From NCBI RefSeq assembly GCF_002811945.1, contig NZ_NPDX01000006.1, positions 62,001 to 126,000 on the forward strand: DNA of 64,000 nt, in the 5' to 3' direction. Shown piece after piece: positions 35,059-43,788 of the stretch. Source of the stretch: Leptospira harrisiae (lineage in GTDB: Bacteria; Spirochaetota; Leptospiria; Leptospirales; Leptospiraceae). Numbering within the stretch: position 1 is the stretch's first letter; each line of letters opens with the position of its first letter. The translations under genes were made by a program, and so were the position numbers. Below the pieces are notes generated by a model. That model ran no database searches, was not told the origin of the DNA, and saw only the letters and a list, made by a program, of their open reading frames with translations.

Positions 35059-36346
35059 ATCCTAACTTCCCAATCCTATCAATTCCCATATAACCTTGGT
35101 TTTCCCAATTGAAATCAAGCCATACACCTGACTTTTCCTTAGGATTGGGCCCTAAGAGATAAAAATCAAACACATTTGCCGACCAGATGAAGAGAAGTAC
35201 CGTAAGTGCCTGCGATAAATTGGCCCTTGAAGTTTCCATCTTTTGTCTATGAGGTTCAATCAGATAATAATTGAGGGCAACTGTTTCAGCAATGCGTGAA
35301 TTTGGAGGGACTCCCACAGCTGATTCATAAGATGCTTTGTCATGTCTATAGGTATTGTACTGATATCCTGCGTAAAGGATTCCTAAGGTAAAAATGGACA
35401 TATAAATTTTTCCCTTCTCTTCCTGTCCTCGCACATATTGTCCCCAACCGGGGTATAAAAAAGATCGGAATGCATATGTAGGATTGTAAGGATTGAATAA
35501 AGGCGCATCAGTCAGTGAGGTCTCTGGATTGACAGCATATGTTAAAATGGTATCTTCTGATTTTTCAGCGTATTCTTTTGTATATGGTTTTTGTATTTTC
35601 TGGTTGGTTTTTGACCATTCTCTTAAGGAAGAAATTACATAATTAGACAATTCGGAATAAGAAACTTCTCCGTTATAGTTGGAATCAGCTCTTCCTTCCA
35701 ATCCGTAGATGAGATACTTCGTAAAAATTCCATACCCTGATTTTGGATCTTCGAAACTAGAATAACCTACCTTAGTGGAATAAAAAACTGAAACAATTTC
35801 TGAATCTCGAAATGTCACTCCCTCTAAATATTTTTTACCCTCTTCTCCTTTTCCATCTTCTGGGTTACGACAAGCATCAATAAAAAATACTACCCTTTTT
35901 AATTTATACTTTCGAGTCATTTCTAAAAGTTGTTCAACGGCAATCCCAGATTCAAAAGGATTTGTCGGATTGGCATCTTCAGGGAGTAAATATACTTTGT
36001 CGTTGTAGTCGACAACCCCATGCCCTGAAAAATAAAATACAAACAAATCATCAGGGTTTGTTTCTCCTAATAATGTTTCTAAGTTTGTTAGAATATTGTA
36101 TTTAGTTGGGGTAGAATTGATGGAACCTTCCTGCACCAAGGTTTGAATGCGATTGTATGACCCATAACTGAATAAAATTTTAGTCATCCCCAAAGCATCG
36201 CTTTTTGCTGTTTTTAGATCGCCTAAAGACAAATTCCTATATTCACTCACCCCCACCACAAACCCAAAGCGTTTGGATGAGACCTGCGCTGGCAAAACTA
36301 CTGGAGTAGTCAAAAATAAGAATATTAGAATTTTTGATTTCATCAA
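35042..36346 (-). CDS. Exported caspase-like (C14) protease with DUF5683-like C-terminus
   Basis: This is a 434-residue protein. A signal peptide (KSKILIFLFLTTPVVLPA) is followed by a caspase fold: FGFVVGVSEYRNL, then the catalytic His109 in LFVFYFSGHGVVD and Cys159 in RVVFFIDACRNPED. PEDANPTNPFESG and SGYGIFTKYLIYGLEGRAD are typical of bacterial metacaspase-like proteins. The C-terminal third (FRSFLYPGWGQYVRGQEEKG and two membrane segments) resembles DUF5683. It is therefore probably a membrane-tethered periplasmic protease of the paracaspase/orthocaspase type, cleaving after Arg or Lys. It starts 2 bp after the methyl-accepting gene and overlaps the first kelch gene. Confidence 0.88.
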   Translation of the reverse strand: MMKSKILIFLFLTTPVVLPAQVSSKRFGFVVGVSEYRNLSLGDLKTAKSDALGMTKILFSYGSYNRIQTLVQEGSINSTPTKYNILTNLETLLGETNPDDLFVFYFSGHGVVDYNDKVYLLPEDANPTNPFESGIAVEQLLEMTRKYKLKRVVFFIDACRNPEDGKGEEGKKYLEGVTFRDSEIVSVFYSTKVGYSSFEDPKSGYGIFTKYLIYGLEGRADSNYNGEVSYSELSNYVISSLREWSKTNQKIQKPYTKEYAEKSEDTILTYAVNPETSLTDAPLFNPYNPTYAFRSFLYPGWGQYVRGQEEKGKIYMSIFTLGILYAGYQYNTYRHDKASYESAVGVPPNSRIAETVALNYYLIEPHRQKMETSRANLSQALTVLLFIWSANVFDFYLLGPNPKEKSGVWLDFNWENQGYMGIDRIGKLGYAMHF

Positions 36347-36348
36347 TA

Positions 36349-37929
36349 TTACGATTCTGCAGCTAGATCTGCGGCTTGTTTTTCCAAACTTAGTGTGTTC
36401 TCGCCAACCTTTCTAGCATTTATCACAACTTCTCTATTGATTTCTTCCATTTTTTGAACTACTGCAATCATCTGATCTTTATCTCGATTTAACACTTTTG
36501 ATTCTAAATCCAAATCTCTCGAAATCGATTCAATTAAGTCCAATGATTCCAATACTTCATTGTTGATGTTCTTTTGAGAATTAATTTTGTTGGTTGCAGT
36601 TCGAATCACACCACTTAAAAGCTCATATTTGGATTGTAATGTTTCCGTTTGTTTGAGTGACACTGAAGCAAGTTCAGTCCCTTCCTGAATGAACCGATTG
36701 GAATTGGTAATGATCTTTTTGATTTTAGTCGCATTTTCATTTGAGTTTTCGGCCAATTTTGCGACTTCTTGTGCTACGACGGCAAACCCTCTTCCATGTT
36801 CGCCAGCTCTTGCTGCTTCAATTGATGCATTTAATGCAAGTAAGTTTGTTCGGTCAGCAATCTCTGCCATAATATCGTTCACTTCACTGACTTCTTTTTG
36901 GGATTCATTCACCGATCGGAGTCTTTCTTCCAAATTTTGAACGGTTTGTGAAAGTACATTGCTCCTATCTTGAAAATCACTCATATTAGAGTTCAACTCT
37001 TCAACAACTGTTCCAATTTCGGAAATACTAAGTTTTAATGTATCGGATTTATGATTTAACAAAGTGATTTGGTTGTGTTGTTTTCCAATATTGTCTACAG
37101 AAGATTGGATACTTTCTGAAAAAGAAGAAACAAATTCCGTCAATTCGTTAATAGATTTGTCTTGCGATTCAATTTGAAAATTAAAATCGGTTGTGATTTC
37201 ACGAATCGATTTTAAGGTTTTAAAAAGATCCGAACCAACTTGTATCAAATTACGATTTAAATTATCAGCCGTTGTCCTTTCTGATTCCGCAATTTTTTGT
37301 CTTTCTTCTGATTCATTTTTGATTTCGTTTAACAAATTCAATACTGCAGAAGTTAAATATCCAAAACAAATCAAAAATAATATCTTAAATACTTCATTCG
37401 AGATACCAACTGTACTCTTTTGGCTTTGAAAACCCTCCACTTCTTTAAATTCAACTCCTTGCCCATAACCAATGAAGGAAATCATTAATAGACAAAAAGC
37501 AGAGTAATATGTGCTCATAAGGAGTGTTCGTTTTGAAAATAAAAACGCTGAATACACTACATAAAAATAATACAATACATAGAGTGTAGGTGATTTAATT
37601 AAATCTGCCGCAACCCCACTTCCCCCCATAAGGCCGGAAGCTGTGACGGCAAAAAGAACCGTGATATCCATAAGAATGAGAACCTTTGGGAAAAATGTGC
37701 CTAACTTTTCCTTTTTGAATAAATAAGCTTGGATTCCCCCGTATATAAACATACAGGTAATCCCCACTAAATAACTAGTTGTTTGTAATGTAGTGGAGGT
37801 TTTGTACGAACCAAGAGTTGCTATGATATAGAATCCAGCCAAAAGAAATCTGACTCGATTCACATACACAGGACCTAATTCCACCCAGTTCTTTTTTGTT
37901 TTTATAGATTCTAAACTAGTTCTCGACAT
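36349..37929 (-). CDS. Methyl-accepting chemotaxis-like protein with six-helix membrane sensor
   Basis: This is a 526-residue protein. About six membrane helices occupy residues 25-215 with no large periplasmic sensor loop. A coiled-coil signalling domain follows without an obvious HAMP. The hairpin tip [20 protein letters not shown] and [18 protein letters not shown] is canonical for methyl-accepting proteins. It should form CheW/CheA-linked or stand-alone arrays and probably senses membrane state or a membrane-soluble signal. Unusually, it heads an operon with a caspase-like protease and kelch lipoproteins rather than chemotaxis genes. It is divergent from pirin. Confidence 0.9.
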   Translation of the reverse strand: MSRTSLESIKTKKNWVELGPVYVNRVRFLLAGFYIIATLGSYKTSTTLQTTSYLVGITCMFIYGGIQAYLFKKEKLGTFFPKVLILMDITVLFAVTASGLMGGSGVAADLIKSPTLYVLYYFYVVYSAFLFSKRTLLMSTYYSAFCLLMISFIGYGQGVEFKEVEGFQSQKSTVGISNEVFKILFLICFGYLTSAVLNLLNEIKNESEERQKIAESERTTADNLNRNLIQVGSDLFKTLKSIREITTDFNFQIESQDKSINELTEFVSSFSESIQSSVDNIGKQHNQITLLNHKSDTLKLSISEIGTVVEELNSNMSDFQDRSNVLSQTVQNLEERLRSVNESQKEVSEVNDIMAEIADRTNLLALNASIEAARAGEHGRGFAVVAQEVAKLAENSNENATKIKKIITNSNRFIQEGTELASVSLKQTETLQSKYELLSGVIRTATNKINSQKNINNEVLESLDLIESISRDLDLESKVLNRDKDQMIAVVQKMEEINREVVINARKVGENTLSLEKQAADLAAES

Positions 37930-38012
37930 AGGATGATGATCGGGAAACGAAAGTGAATGGAAAGTGATTTTCTTTTTTTACTCACTGAAAGCAGAAAGTC
38001 TGTTGACAAATT

Positions 38013-38032
38013 ATAGTTTAATATTAAACTAT
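38013..38032. promoter_or_regulatory. Perfect 20-bp palindrome in the pirin promoter
   Basis: ATAGTTTAATATTAAACTAT is self-complementary over all 20 bases. TTGACA (38003-38008) lies just upstream and could be the -35 box, so the palindrome would cover the -10 region and start point. It ends 5 bp before the pirin ATG. Shape and position suggest a MarR- or LysR-type repressor site. The regulator itself is not adjacent. Confidence 0.65.
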
Positions 38033-38037
38033 TCAAT

Positions 38038-38775
38038 ATGGAAACAATAAAACCCAACAACAACTCCGTAGAAAAAAAAATACATCCCGCTGAAGAACGT
38101 GGGCATGTCAATTTCGGATGGTTGGACAGCCATCACTCCTTTAGTTTTGGCCATTGGTACAATCCCGAAAAAACAAACTTTGGCGCACTCCGTGTACTCA
38201 ATGATGACATCGTAGAACCAAGTATGGGGTTTGGTACGCACCCACACCAAAATATGGAAATCGTTTCTATCCCTCTCTTTGGTGAGTTGGCTCATAAAGA
38301 TAGCACTGGAACCAATGGTATCATTCGTACGGGAGATGTACAAATTATGTCCGCAGGTTCAGGAATCCAACATTCGGAATTCAATCATAGCGCAGAGAAG
38401 AAAGTTAATTTTTTACAAATCTGGATCCTTCCTAAGGTGGCCGGAATCGAACCAAGGTATGCGCAAAAAACTTTTTCGGAAGCGGGTCGGTTGAATCGGT
38501 TTCAAACTGTAGTTTCTCCTATCGATGAAGAAGCTGTTTGGATCAACCAAGATGCTTATTTTTCTTTGGCAACACTTGAACCAGGAAAGGAGCTTTCGTA
38601 TTCAGTCCATGCACCGGGGCAAGGAATCTTTACTTTTCTCATCAACGGCAAACTGAAAGTGGAAGACACTCAACTGGAACGTCGGGATGCCGTAGGGTAT
38701 TGGGGAAAAAATGAATACCAATTTCATGCCGAAGTGAAATCGGAATTACTCGTCATCGAAGTTCCGATGAAGTAA
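38038..38775 (+). CDS. Pirin-family protein
   Basis: This is a 245-residue bicupin. The N-terminal HPAEERGHVNFGWLDSHHSF, then GFGTHPHQNMEIVSIPLFGE, supply the three histidines and the glutamate that bind the metal in pirins, and IMSAGSGIQHSEFNHS is the second conserved block. The C-terminal cupin is less conserved. Some pirins have quercetin dioxygenase activity and others regulate enzymes; the role here is open. No Shine-Dalgarno sequence precedes the ATG and the likely promoter is only about 30 bp away, so the mRNA may be leaderless. Confidence 0.93.
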   Translation: METIKPNNNSVEKKIHPAEERGHVNFGWLDSHHSFSFGHWYNPEKTNFGALRVLNDDIVEPSMGFGTHPHQNMEIVSIPLFGELAHKDSTGTNGIIRTGDVQIMSAGSGIQHSEFNHSAEKKVNFLQIWILPKVAGIEPRYAQKTFSEAGRLNRFQTVVSPIDEEAVWINQDAYFSLATLEPGKELSYSVHAPGQGIFTFLINGKLKVEDTQLERRDAVGYWGKNEYQFHAEVKSELLVIEVPMK

Positions 38776-38784
38776 AACAATTAG

Positions 38785-38815
38785 AGAGGGGTCAATCTCA
38801 GTTGGCTCCTCTTTT
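38785..38815 (+). terminator. Intrinsic terminator after pirin
   Basis: AGAGGGGTC (38785-38793) pairs with GGCTCCTCT (38804-38812), with two G-U wobbles, around a 10-base loop. A short T-tract follows. It lies 10 bp beyond the pirin stop and insulates the carbonic anhydrase operon. Confidence 0.65.
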
Positions 38816-38936
38816 CATCCCATTCAGATTCTCCTAAGATCTATTTCTTTTTTTGTCACATTTTTCCCATTTATGCGAATTTTTTTTCGTGAATATATCT
38901 TCATATTGGTCTAAACAGGCAATAGGAGAATTATAA

Positions 38937-39617
38937 ATGAAAAGTTACCAATGGATTTTGAGTTTTCTTCTTTTTGCACTTACTTGCAATGTTTTCGCAG
39001 AAAGTAACACCGGCATTTCGCCACAAGAAGCCTTACAAAAATTAATAGAAGGAAACATTCGATTCACTAAAGGAAAATCCAAACGACCCAATCAGTCTTT
39101 AGAAAGAATTCGAGAAGTCTCAAAAAAACAATCACCGTTTGCTACGATTGTCGGATGTTCTGATTCACGTGTCCCTAACGAAATCATTTTCGACCAAGGA
39201 TTAGGTGACTTGTTTATCCTAAGAACAGCAGGCCAAGTTTCCACTTATGCATCTTGGGGCTCCATTGAATTTTCTGTAGCTGTGCTCGGTGTAAACTTAG
39301 TTGTAGTTTTAGGACATTCAAACTGCGGGGCCGTGAGTGCAGCCTGTAAAGCAAATGATGTGCCTGGACATATTATTACACTCACAAATGCAATCAAACC
39401 AGCAGCAGAGAAAACCAAACACCTCGAAGGTGATTGGTTAGAACACGCAGTGAAAGCAAACGTTGCCTTACAAGTTTCCTCTCTTAGAAAACTAGATCCT
39501 ATACTTTCCAAACGATACAACAACGGAGAAATCCAAATTCTCGGTGCAATTTATGATCTGGAAACAGGAAAGGTTAGTTTTCTCGATGAAGAATATATAA
39601 CTTCAATTTCGAAATAG
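38937..39617 (+). CDS. Periplasmic beta-type carbonic anhydrase
   Basis: This is a 226-residue enzyme with a signal peptide (SYQWILSFLLFALTCNVFA). TIVGCSDSRVPNEIIFDQG gives the zinc ligand Cys74 and the Asp76/Arg78 dyad, and VVVLGHSNCGAVSAAC gives His127 and Cys130. It interconverts CO2 and bicarbonate, here outside the cytoplasm. GGAG lies 10 nt before the ATG. The bicarbonate permease and its PII-like regulator follow within 8 bp, so the three form one unit that would convert CO2 at the envelope and import bicarbonate. Confidence 0.95.
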   Translation: MKSYQWILSFLLFALTCNVFAESNTGISPQEALQKLIEGNIRFTKGKSKRPNQSLERIREVSKKQSPFATIVGCSDSRVPNEIIFDQGLGDLFILRTAGQVSTYASWGSIEFSVAVLGVNLVVVLGHSNCGAVSAACKANDVPGHIITLTNAIKPAAEKTKHLEGDWLEHAVKANVALQVSSLRKLDPILSKRYNNGEIQILGAIYDLETGKVSFLDEEYITSISK

Positions 39618-39625
39618 GTAATCAT

Positions 39626-40603
39626 ATGGACATACTAAACTCTCTTCTAGCAAATCTCCAAACACCAATGTTTCTTGCCTTTTTACTTGGGATTTTTGCC
39701 ACTTTAGTTAAAAGTGATTTAAAATTTCCAGATGGAATGTATACAGGGCTTACAATTTATTTACTCTTTGCAATTGGTTTAAAAGGGGGAGTAAAATTAA
39801 ACAACACAACAATCCAGGAATTTTACAAACCTGCGATTGTGGCACTGGCCCTTTGTATTGCAATTCCAATCATAGCATATTTTATACTAACAAAGTTAGG
39901 AAAATATAGTAAAGAAAATGCTGCTGCTTTGGCTGCTCATTACGGATCAGTATCTGCTGTAACCTTTAGTGAAGCACTTGCATTTTTGGAATCTTTACAT
40001 ATTCCTTACGAAGGTTATATGCCAAGTATGTTGGCCATAATGGAAATTCCAGCAATTATCATTGCTCTTTTCCTACTCAAAGTGAACTCCACTCAAGAGA
40101 AAGAAAACTTATCCTGGCAAAAAGTAACGCATGAACTATTTACTGGAAAAGGGACATTACTCTTGATAGGTGGCCTATTGATTGGGATCCTATCTGGGAA
40201 AAAAGGGCACGAACAATTTGCACCTTTGTTCGAAGTACCTTTTCGAGGAATGCTAATTCTGTTCTTACTGGAGGTTGGGATTGTCACTGGACGTCGTCTG
40301 GCTGACTTAAAACAGGCAGGAGTTTTTTTAATCGGTTTTGGAATCCTCTTTCCTATTTTTAATGCGATGTTAGGATTGATTCTTGGTAAATATATAGGAT
40401 TGTCCATGGGTGGTGCCACCATCCTTGCTACCTTAAGTGCAAGTGCATCTTATATTGCCGCACCAGCTGCCATTCGCATTGCAATTCCAGAAGCAAGCCC
40501 AGCATTGTATCTAACATCTTCCCTTGCAATTACCTTTCCATTTAATCTTTCCATAGGGTTACCACTTTATCTTTCCGTTTCTCAATATCTGTATGGAGTA
40601 TAA
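39626..40603 (+). CDS. sbtA: Sodium-dependent bicarbonate transporter, SbtA family
   Basis: This is a 325-residue protein with about ten membrane helices arranged as two inverted halves, as in SbtA. Segments LYLLFAIGLKGGVKL-like near residue 50 (seen as IYLLFAIGLKGGVKLNN), AHYGSVSAVTFSEALAFLES and GGATILATLSASASYIAAPA carry the conserved glycine/serine motifs of the Na+/HCO3- symporter. SbtA imports bicarbonate with high affinity. It sits between the carbonic anhydrase and the SbtB-like gene, whose start follows its stop by 1 bp. Length is close to that of cyanobacterial SbtA, with a shorter cytosolic loop. Confidence 0.92.
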   Translation: MDILNSLLANLQTPMFLAFLLGIFATLVKSDLKFPDGMYTGLTIYLLFAIGLKGGVKLNNTTIQEFYKPAIVALALCIAIPIIAYFILTKLGKYSKENAAALAAHYGSVSAVTFSEALAFLESLHIPYEGYMPSMLAIMEIPAIIIALFLLKVNSTQEKENLSWQKVTHELFTGKGTLLLIGGLLIGILSGKKGHEQFAPLFEVPFRGMLILFLLEVGIVTGRRLADLKQAGVFLIGFGILFPIFNAMLGLILGKYIGLSMGGATILATLSASASYIAAPAAIRIAIPEASPALYLTSSLAITFPFNLSIGLPLYLSVSQYLYGV

Positions 40604-40604
40604 A

Positions 40605-40907
40605 ATGAAATTAGAAAAAGCAAAATTAATAACCATTATTGCGGATGAAGCCATTCAAGATAGGTTGGTTCAAGAACTAAAATCGGTCGCTGTTAAAGGT
40701 TATACGATTAGCGATGCAATTGGCGAAGGCATCAATCAAAAACATCTCACTTCTTGGGAAGGAAAAAACATACGATTAGAATCTTTGGTTTCAGAAGCAA
40801 AGGCTAATAAAATCTTTGAAATCATTGCAGAAAAATACATAGATAAATACCCTATGGTGATCTTTATGAGTGATGTCGAAGTGATCCGTAAAGATAGGTT
40901 TAGCTAA
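40605..40907 (+). CDS. sbtB: PII-like regulator of SbtA (SbtB-type)
   Basis: This is a 100-residue protein with the ferredoxin-like PII fold. KLEKAKLITIIADEAIQDRL is strand 1 and helix 1, VKGYTISDAIGEG the start of the T-loop region, and IRLESLVSEAKANKIFEIIA the second half. SbtB proteins bind adenine nucleotides and block SbtA when carbon is ample. Identification rests on the fold pattern plus direct linkage to sbtA. The ATG at 40605 follows GGAG in the sbtA end; an ATG 12 bp upstream is the alternative. Confidence 0.85.
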   Translation: MKLEKAKLITIIADEAIQDRLVQELKSVAVKGYTISDAIGEGINQKHLTSWEGKNIRLESLVSEAKANKIFEIIAEKYIDKYPMVIFMSDVEVIRKDRFS

Positions 40908-40923
40908 ATTCTATGAATCTCAC

Positions 40924-42345
40924 CTAGAATGTATGACCAATATCTAAATAAAGTAATTGGTCTTCTCTAGAATAAGCATAGTCAAATAGGATTACGGTTG
41001 CTTGGTCCCAAATCAGCCGTAATCCCAATCCACGCGCATGTTTATAGCCTAACGTGTTCACATCACGTAGTTTGTCCCAAACCCTACCAACATCATAAAA
41101 CGGAACGATACTCAATTGAAAAAAATGATCCCATAATGAAAAACTTCCCACTCGGTATCTAAGCTCTAGGTTATAAAAACCAATCACAGGCCCAAAAAAA
41201 CGTTCTTGCCTATAACCTCGTAGGGTGTTTTGTCCACCAAGTGCACCAAACGGACCATCGATGGAATAAAGATAGCGGTATTCAAAGAAAGGAACTTCCC
41301 CTTCAATTTTTGTGAGTGCCACACGTTGTGCAATGACAAACTCTTCAAATAGTTTTGGGAAAGGTTGGTAAAAGTTCTTTGCTTGTGCAAAATGCCGAAT
41401 ATAATTAAAATCCGATCCAATGGTTTTTTCGGCTTTATTGATATTGTATTCAATGAGCCAACCTCGATCAGGGTCTGGCTCGTAATCTCTTGTATCATAA
41501 GCAATCCCAGCACGAACGTAATTTAAATTTCCACCATGTAGGCCAATAATTTTTCCAGCACTTGCATCCTCCGTTAATTTAGAACTATCTTCAATCGCAG
41601 GCACTCGCAAATTGGTGAGAGGTTCTCGTCCTTCGGTTGTAGTTCCATCATACCGCCTAACAGTATTTTTCGAAAACTCCACTCCTCCCCAAACTCGGAA
41701 AACTTGGAAAATTGTTTTGTCTGCTGCAAACTGTCCATATGTAGTATCAAATTGGTAATCGTGGTAGTGTTGGTTGGAAGTGAACTCTTTTCCAGGACCA
41801 CGATTACGAGTGTATGAGTTTGCATTTTCAAAATCGGAATAAGTGGCATTTCGAGTGATACGGCTTCCATCAACATTTCTATCTTTAAAATAAAGTGGTT
41901 CTAAACTTTCAGTTCCAACACCAAAGTACTGGTTATAGAAACTAGCATCATGCCCTACGTATGCTCGCAAACGATAAGCAGTATCAGCAAAGTATGGGGC
42001 ATCCCAAGCTAAGTAATTATTTTGTGTTCCACGATTGGTTCGGTAAATTCCTACATTGAACATATGTTCATAAGGAGTGTATTTGAAAGAAGAGTCTGAC
42101 TTGGTTCCGTTATAAAAAATATTGGCAAGTACACCAAGACCAGATCCATTGACCGCATCATTTCCGAAAAGTGGTAGCCCTGTCGCATACCAACCTTCTC
42201 TTTTTTTAGAAAGTTCGTTCTCGTCTAATTTTTTAAACTCACCAATCCATTCTGGTACATCAGAATTTCTCTCTTCTGCATACAGCGGAATGAATACCCA
42301 TGTTGATATCACTACCAACACAGAAATCAGATTCCGAAAAACCAT
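40924..42345 (-). CDS. BamA/TamA-like outer-membrane beta-barrel (surface antigen family)
   Basis: This is a 473-residue protein with a signal peptide (ISVLVVISTWVFIPLYA) and no visible POTRA repeats. Almost the whole mature part alternates as barrel strands, e.g. YVRAGIAYDTRDYEPDPDRG and GGQNTLRGYRQERFFGPVIG, the GG-x-RGY/RF signature (lid-lock motif) of the Omp85 superfamily. The end, LLYLDIGHTF, fits the C-terminal insertion signal. It is a short Omp85-like protein of patatin-less type whose substrate is unknown. It starts 5 bp after pyk and ends the minus-strand run. Confidence 0.85.
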   Translation of the reverse strand: MVFRNLISVLVVISTWVFIPLYAEERNSDVPEWIGEFKKLDENELSKKREGWYATGLPLFGNDAVNGSGLGVLANIFYNGTKSDSSFKYTPYEHMFNVGIYRTNRGTQNNYLAWDAPYFADTAYRLRAYVGHDASFYNQYFGVGTESLEPLYFKDRNVDGSRITRNATYSDFENANSYTRNRGPGKEFTSNQHYHDYQFDTTYGQFAADKTIFQVFRVWGGVEFSKNTVRRYDGTTTEGREPLTNLRVPAIEDSSKLTEDASAGKIIGLHGGNLNYVRAGIAYDTRDYEPDPDRGWLIEYNINKAEKTIGSDFNYIRHFAQAKNFYQPFPKLFEEFVIAQRVALTKIEGEVPFFEYRYLYSIDGPFGALGGQNTLRGYRQERFFGPVIGFYNLELRYRVGSFSLWDHFFQLSIVPFYDVGRVWDKLRDVNTLGYKHARGLGLRLIWDQATVILFDYAYSREDQLLYLDIGHTF

Positions 42346-42350
42346 TTAGG

Positions 42351-43784
42351 TTATTTAACTTCGCGGACTTGGATGGTTTCGACTCGTTCTTCACCTGCAA
42401 TAATATCAGAAAGAATTACCACTTTTTCTCCCATTTGGAGGTAACCATTATTCACAAGAGTTTGAATGGCCAGTTTGATTGTTTTTTCAGGATCAGAGGA
42501 AAAATCCACACGATAAGGAATCACACCTCTTGTCAGCCAAAGCTTGCGTCTAACAGATGTCATATTTGTAAAAGCATGAACAATAGGATATTTTGGATGA
42601 AAGGATGCCAAATTATTGGCAGTGATTCCCCGACGAGTGATTGCAATGATCGCATGGGCTTGCATGGAATCAGCTAAATTTGCTGCAGAACGAGCCATCT
42701 CTTCTTTTTGGTCTTTCGGCTTTCTTTGGGCGGCTAGTCCAAGGTTAATCGACATCTCCATTCGACGTGCAATTTTATCCAACATCTCTACACATCTGAC
42801 AGGAAACTTACCCATCGCAGTTTCACCAGATAACATAATGGCGTCAGCTTCTTCATAAACAGCATTAGCAACATCCGTCACTTCGGCTCTTGTTGGAGAT
42901 GGGTTTTGAATCATCGATTCTAATAAGTGAGTGGCAACAATCACACGTTTCCCTTCTTCTTGGCAACGTTTGATGATTCTCCTTTGAACAATGGGGAGTT
43001 CTTCAATTTCGATTTCTACACCCAAATCCCCACGCGCCACCATAATCCCATCAGATTCGCGGATGATTGCATCTAGATTTTTTAATCCTTCTTGGTCTTC
43101 GATTTTTGCAATGATTTGTGCATGGTGGTTTTTTTCATCAATGATCCCTCGAAGTTGTATGACATCTTCTTGTGACCGAACAAAAGACAGAGCAACAAAA
43201 TCAATATCTTCTTCTAAACCAAAAATAATATCCTTTAGGTCTTTTGGAGTAATGGAAGGTAAATTAACTCGGATTCCAGGTAAATTGATATGTTTTCTTG
43301 ACCCAAGCTTCCCTCCATCTAACACTGTACAAACGAGTTCATTCTCACGAATCTCTTGCACTGCTAGGTTGATAAGTCCGTTGTCGACAGTAACTTTATC
43401 TCCAACTTTCAAATCTTTTACTATATCACGATAATTAACAAAAACACTTTGTGCTTCTGCTTCCATTCCTGGAATGATATGGAATGTAAAGGTTTCCCCA
43501 ACTTTTAAGTGGAGGTCATTTTGAACATCCCCAGTTCGAATTTCTGGCCCTTGAGTATCAAGAAGGATAGAAATTGGATGTTTGTGTAATTCATCTTTAT
43601 TTAAAGATTTAATAATACGAATGATCTTTCTATGAAACTCGTGATCTCCATGACTCATGTTGATTCGTGCGATGTTCATTCCAGCCAAAGCTAAACTTCG
43701 GATCATTTCTTTAGAAGCAGTCGCAGGTCCAATGGTACATACGATTTTTGTTTTTCGAGCTCTTAGTTGTTCAATAGCAGGCAT
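42351..43784 (-). CDS. pyk: Pyruvate kinase
   Basis: This is a 477-residue glycolytic enzyme that converts phosphoenolpyruvate and ADP to pyruvate and [38 protein letters not shown], the active-site [15 protein letters not shown] block (here [20 protein letters not shown]) and [19 protein letters not shown] are all present. Length and domain order are normal. The gene begins 4 bp after the upstream conserved hypothetical and lies 5 bp before the BamA-like gene. Confidence 0.98.
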   Translation of the reverse strand: MPAIEQLRARKTKIVCTIGPATASKEMIRSLALAGMNIARINMSHGDHEFHRKIIRIIKSLNKDELHKHPISILLDTQGPEIRTGDVQNDLHLKVGETFTFHIIPGMEAEAQSVFVNYRDIVKDLKVGDKVTVDNGLINLAVQEIRENELVCTVLDGGKLGSRKHINLPGIRVNLPSITPKDLKDIIFGLEEDIDFVALSFVRSQEDVIQLRGIIDEKNHHAQIIAKIEDQEGLKNLDAIIRESDGIMVARGDLGVEIEIEELPIVQRRIIKRCQEEGKRVIVATHLLESMIQNPSPTRAEVTDVANAVYEEADAIMLSGETAMGKFPVRCVEMLDKIARRMEMSINLGLAAQRKPKDQKEEMARSAANLADSMQAHAIIAITRRGITANNLASFHPKYPIVHAFTNMTSVRRKLWLTRGVIPYRVDFSSDPEKTIKLAIQTLVNNGYLQMGEKVVILSDIIAGEERVETIQVREVK

Positions 43785-43788
43785 AATT

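Noticed and set aside
42991..43434. 147-codon frame antisense to pyk
   Set aside because: The pyruvate kinase frame is certain; this one is an antisense shadow.
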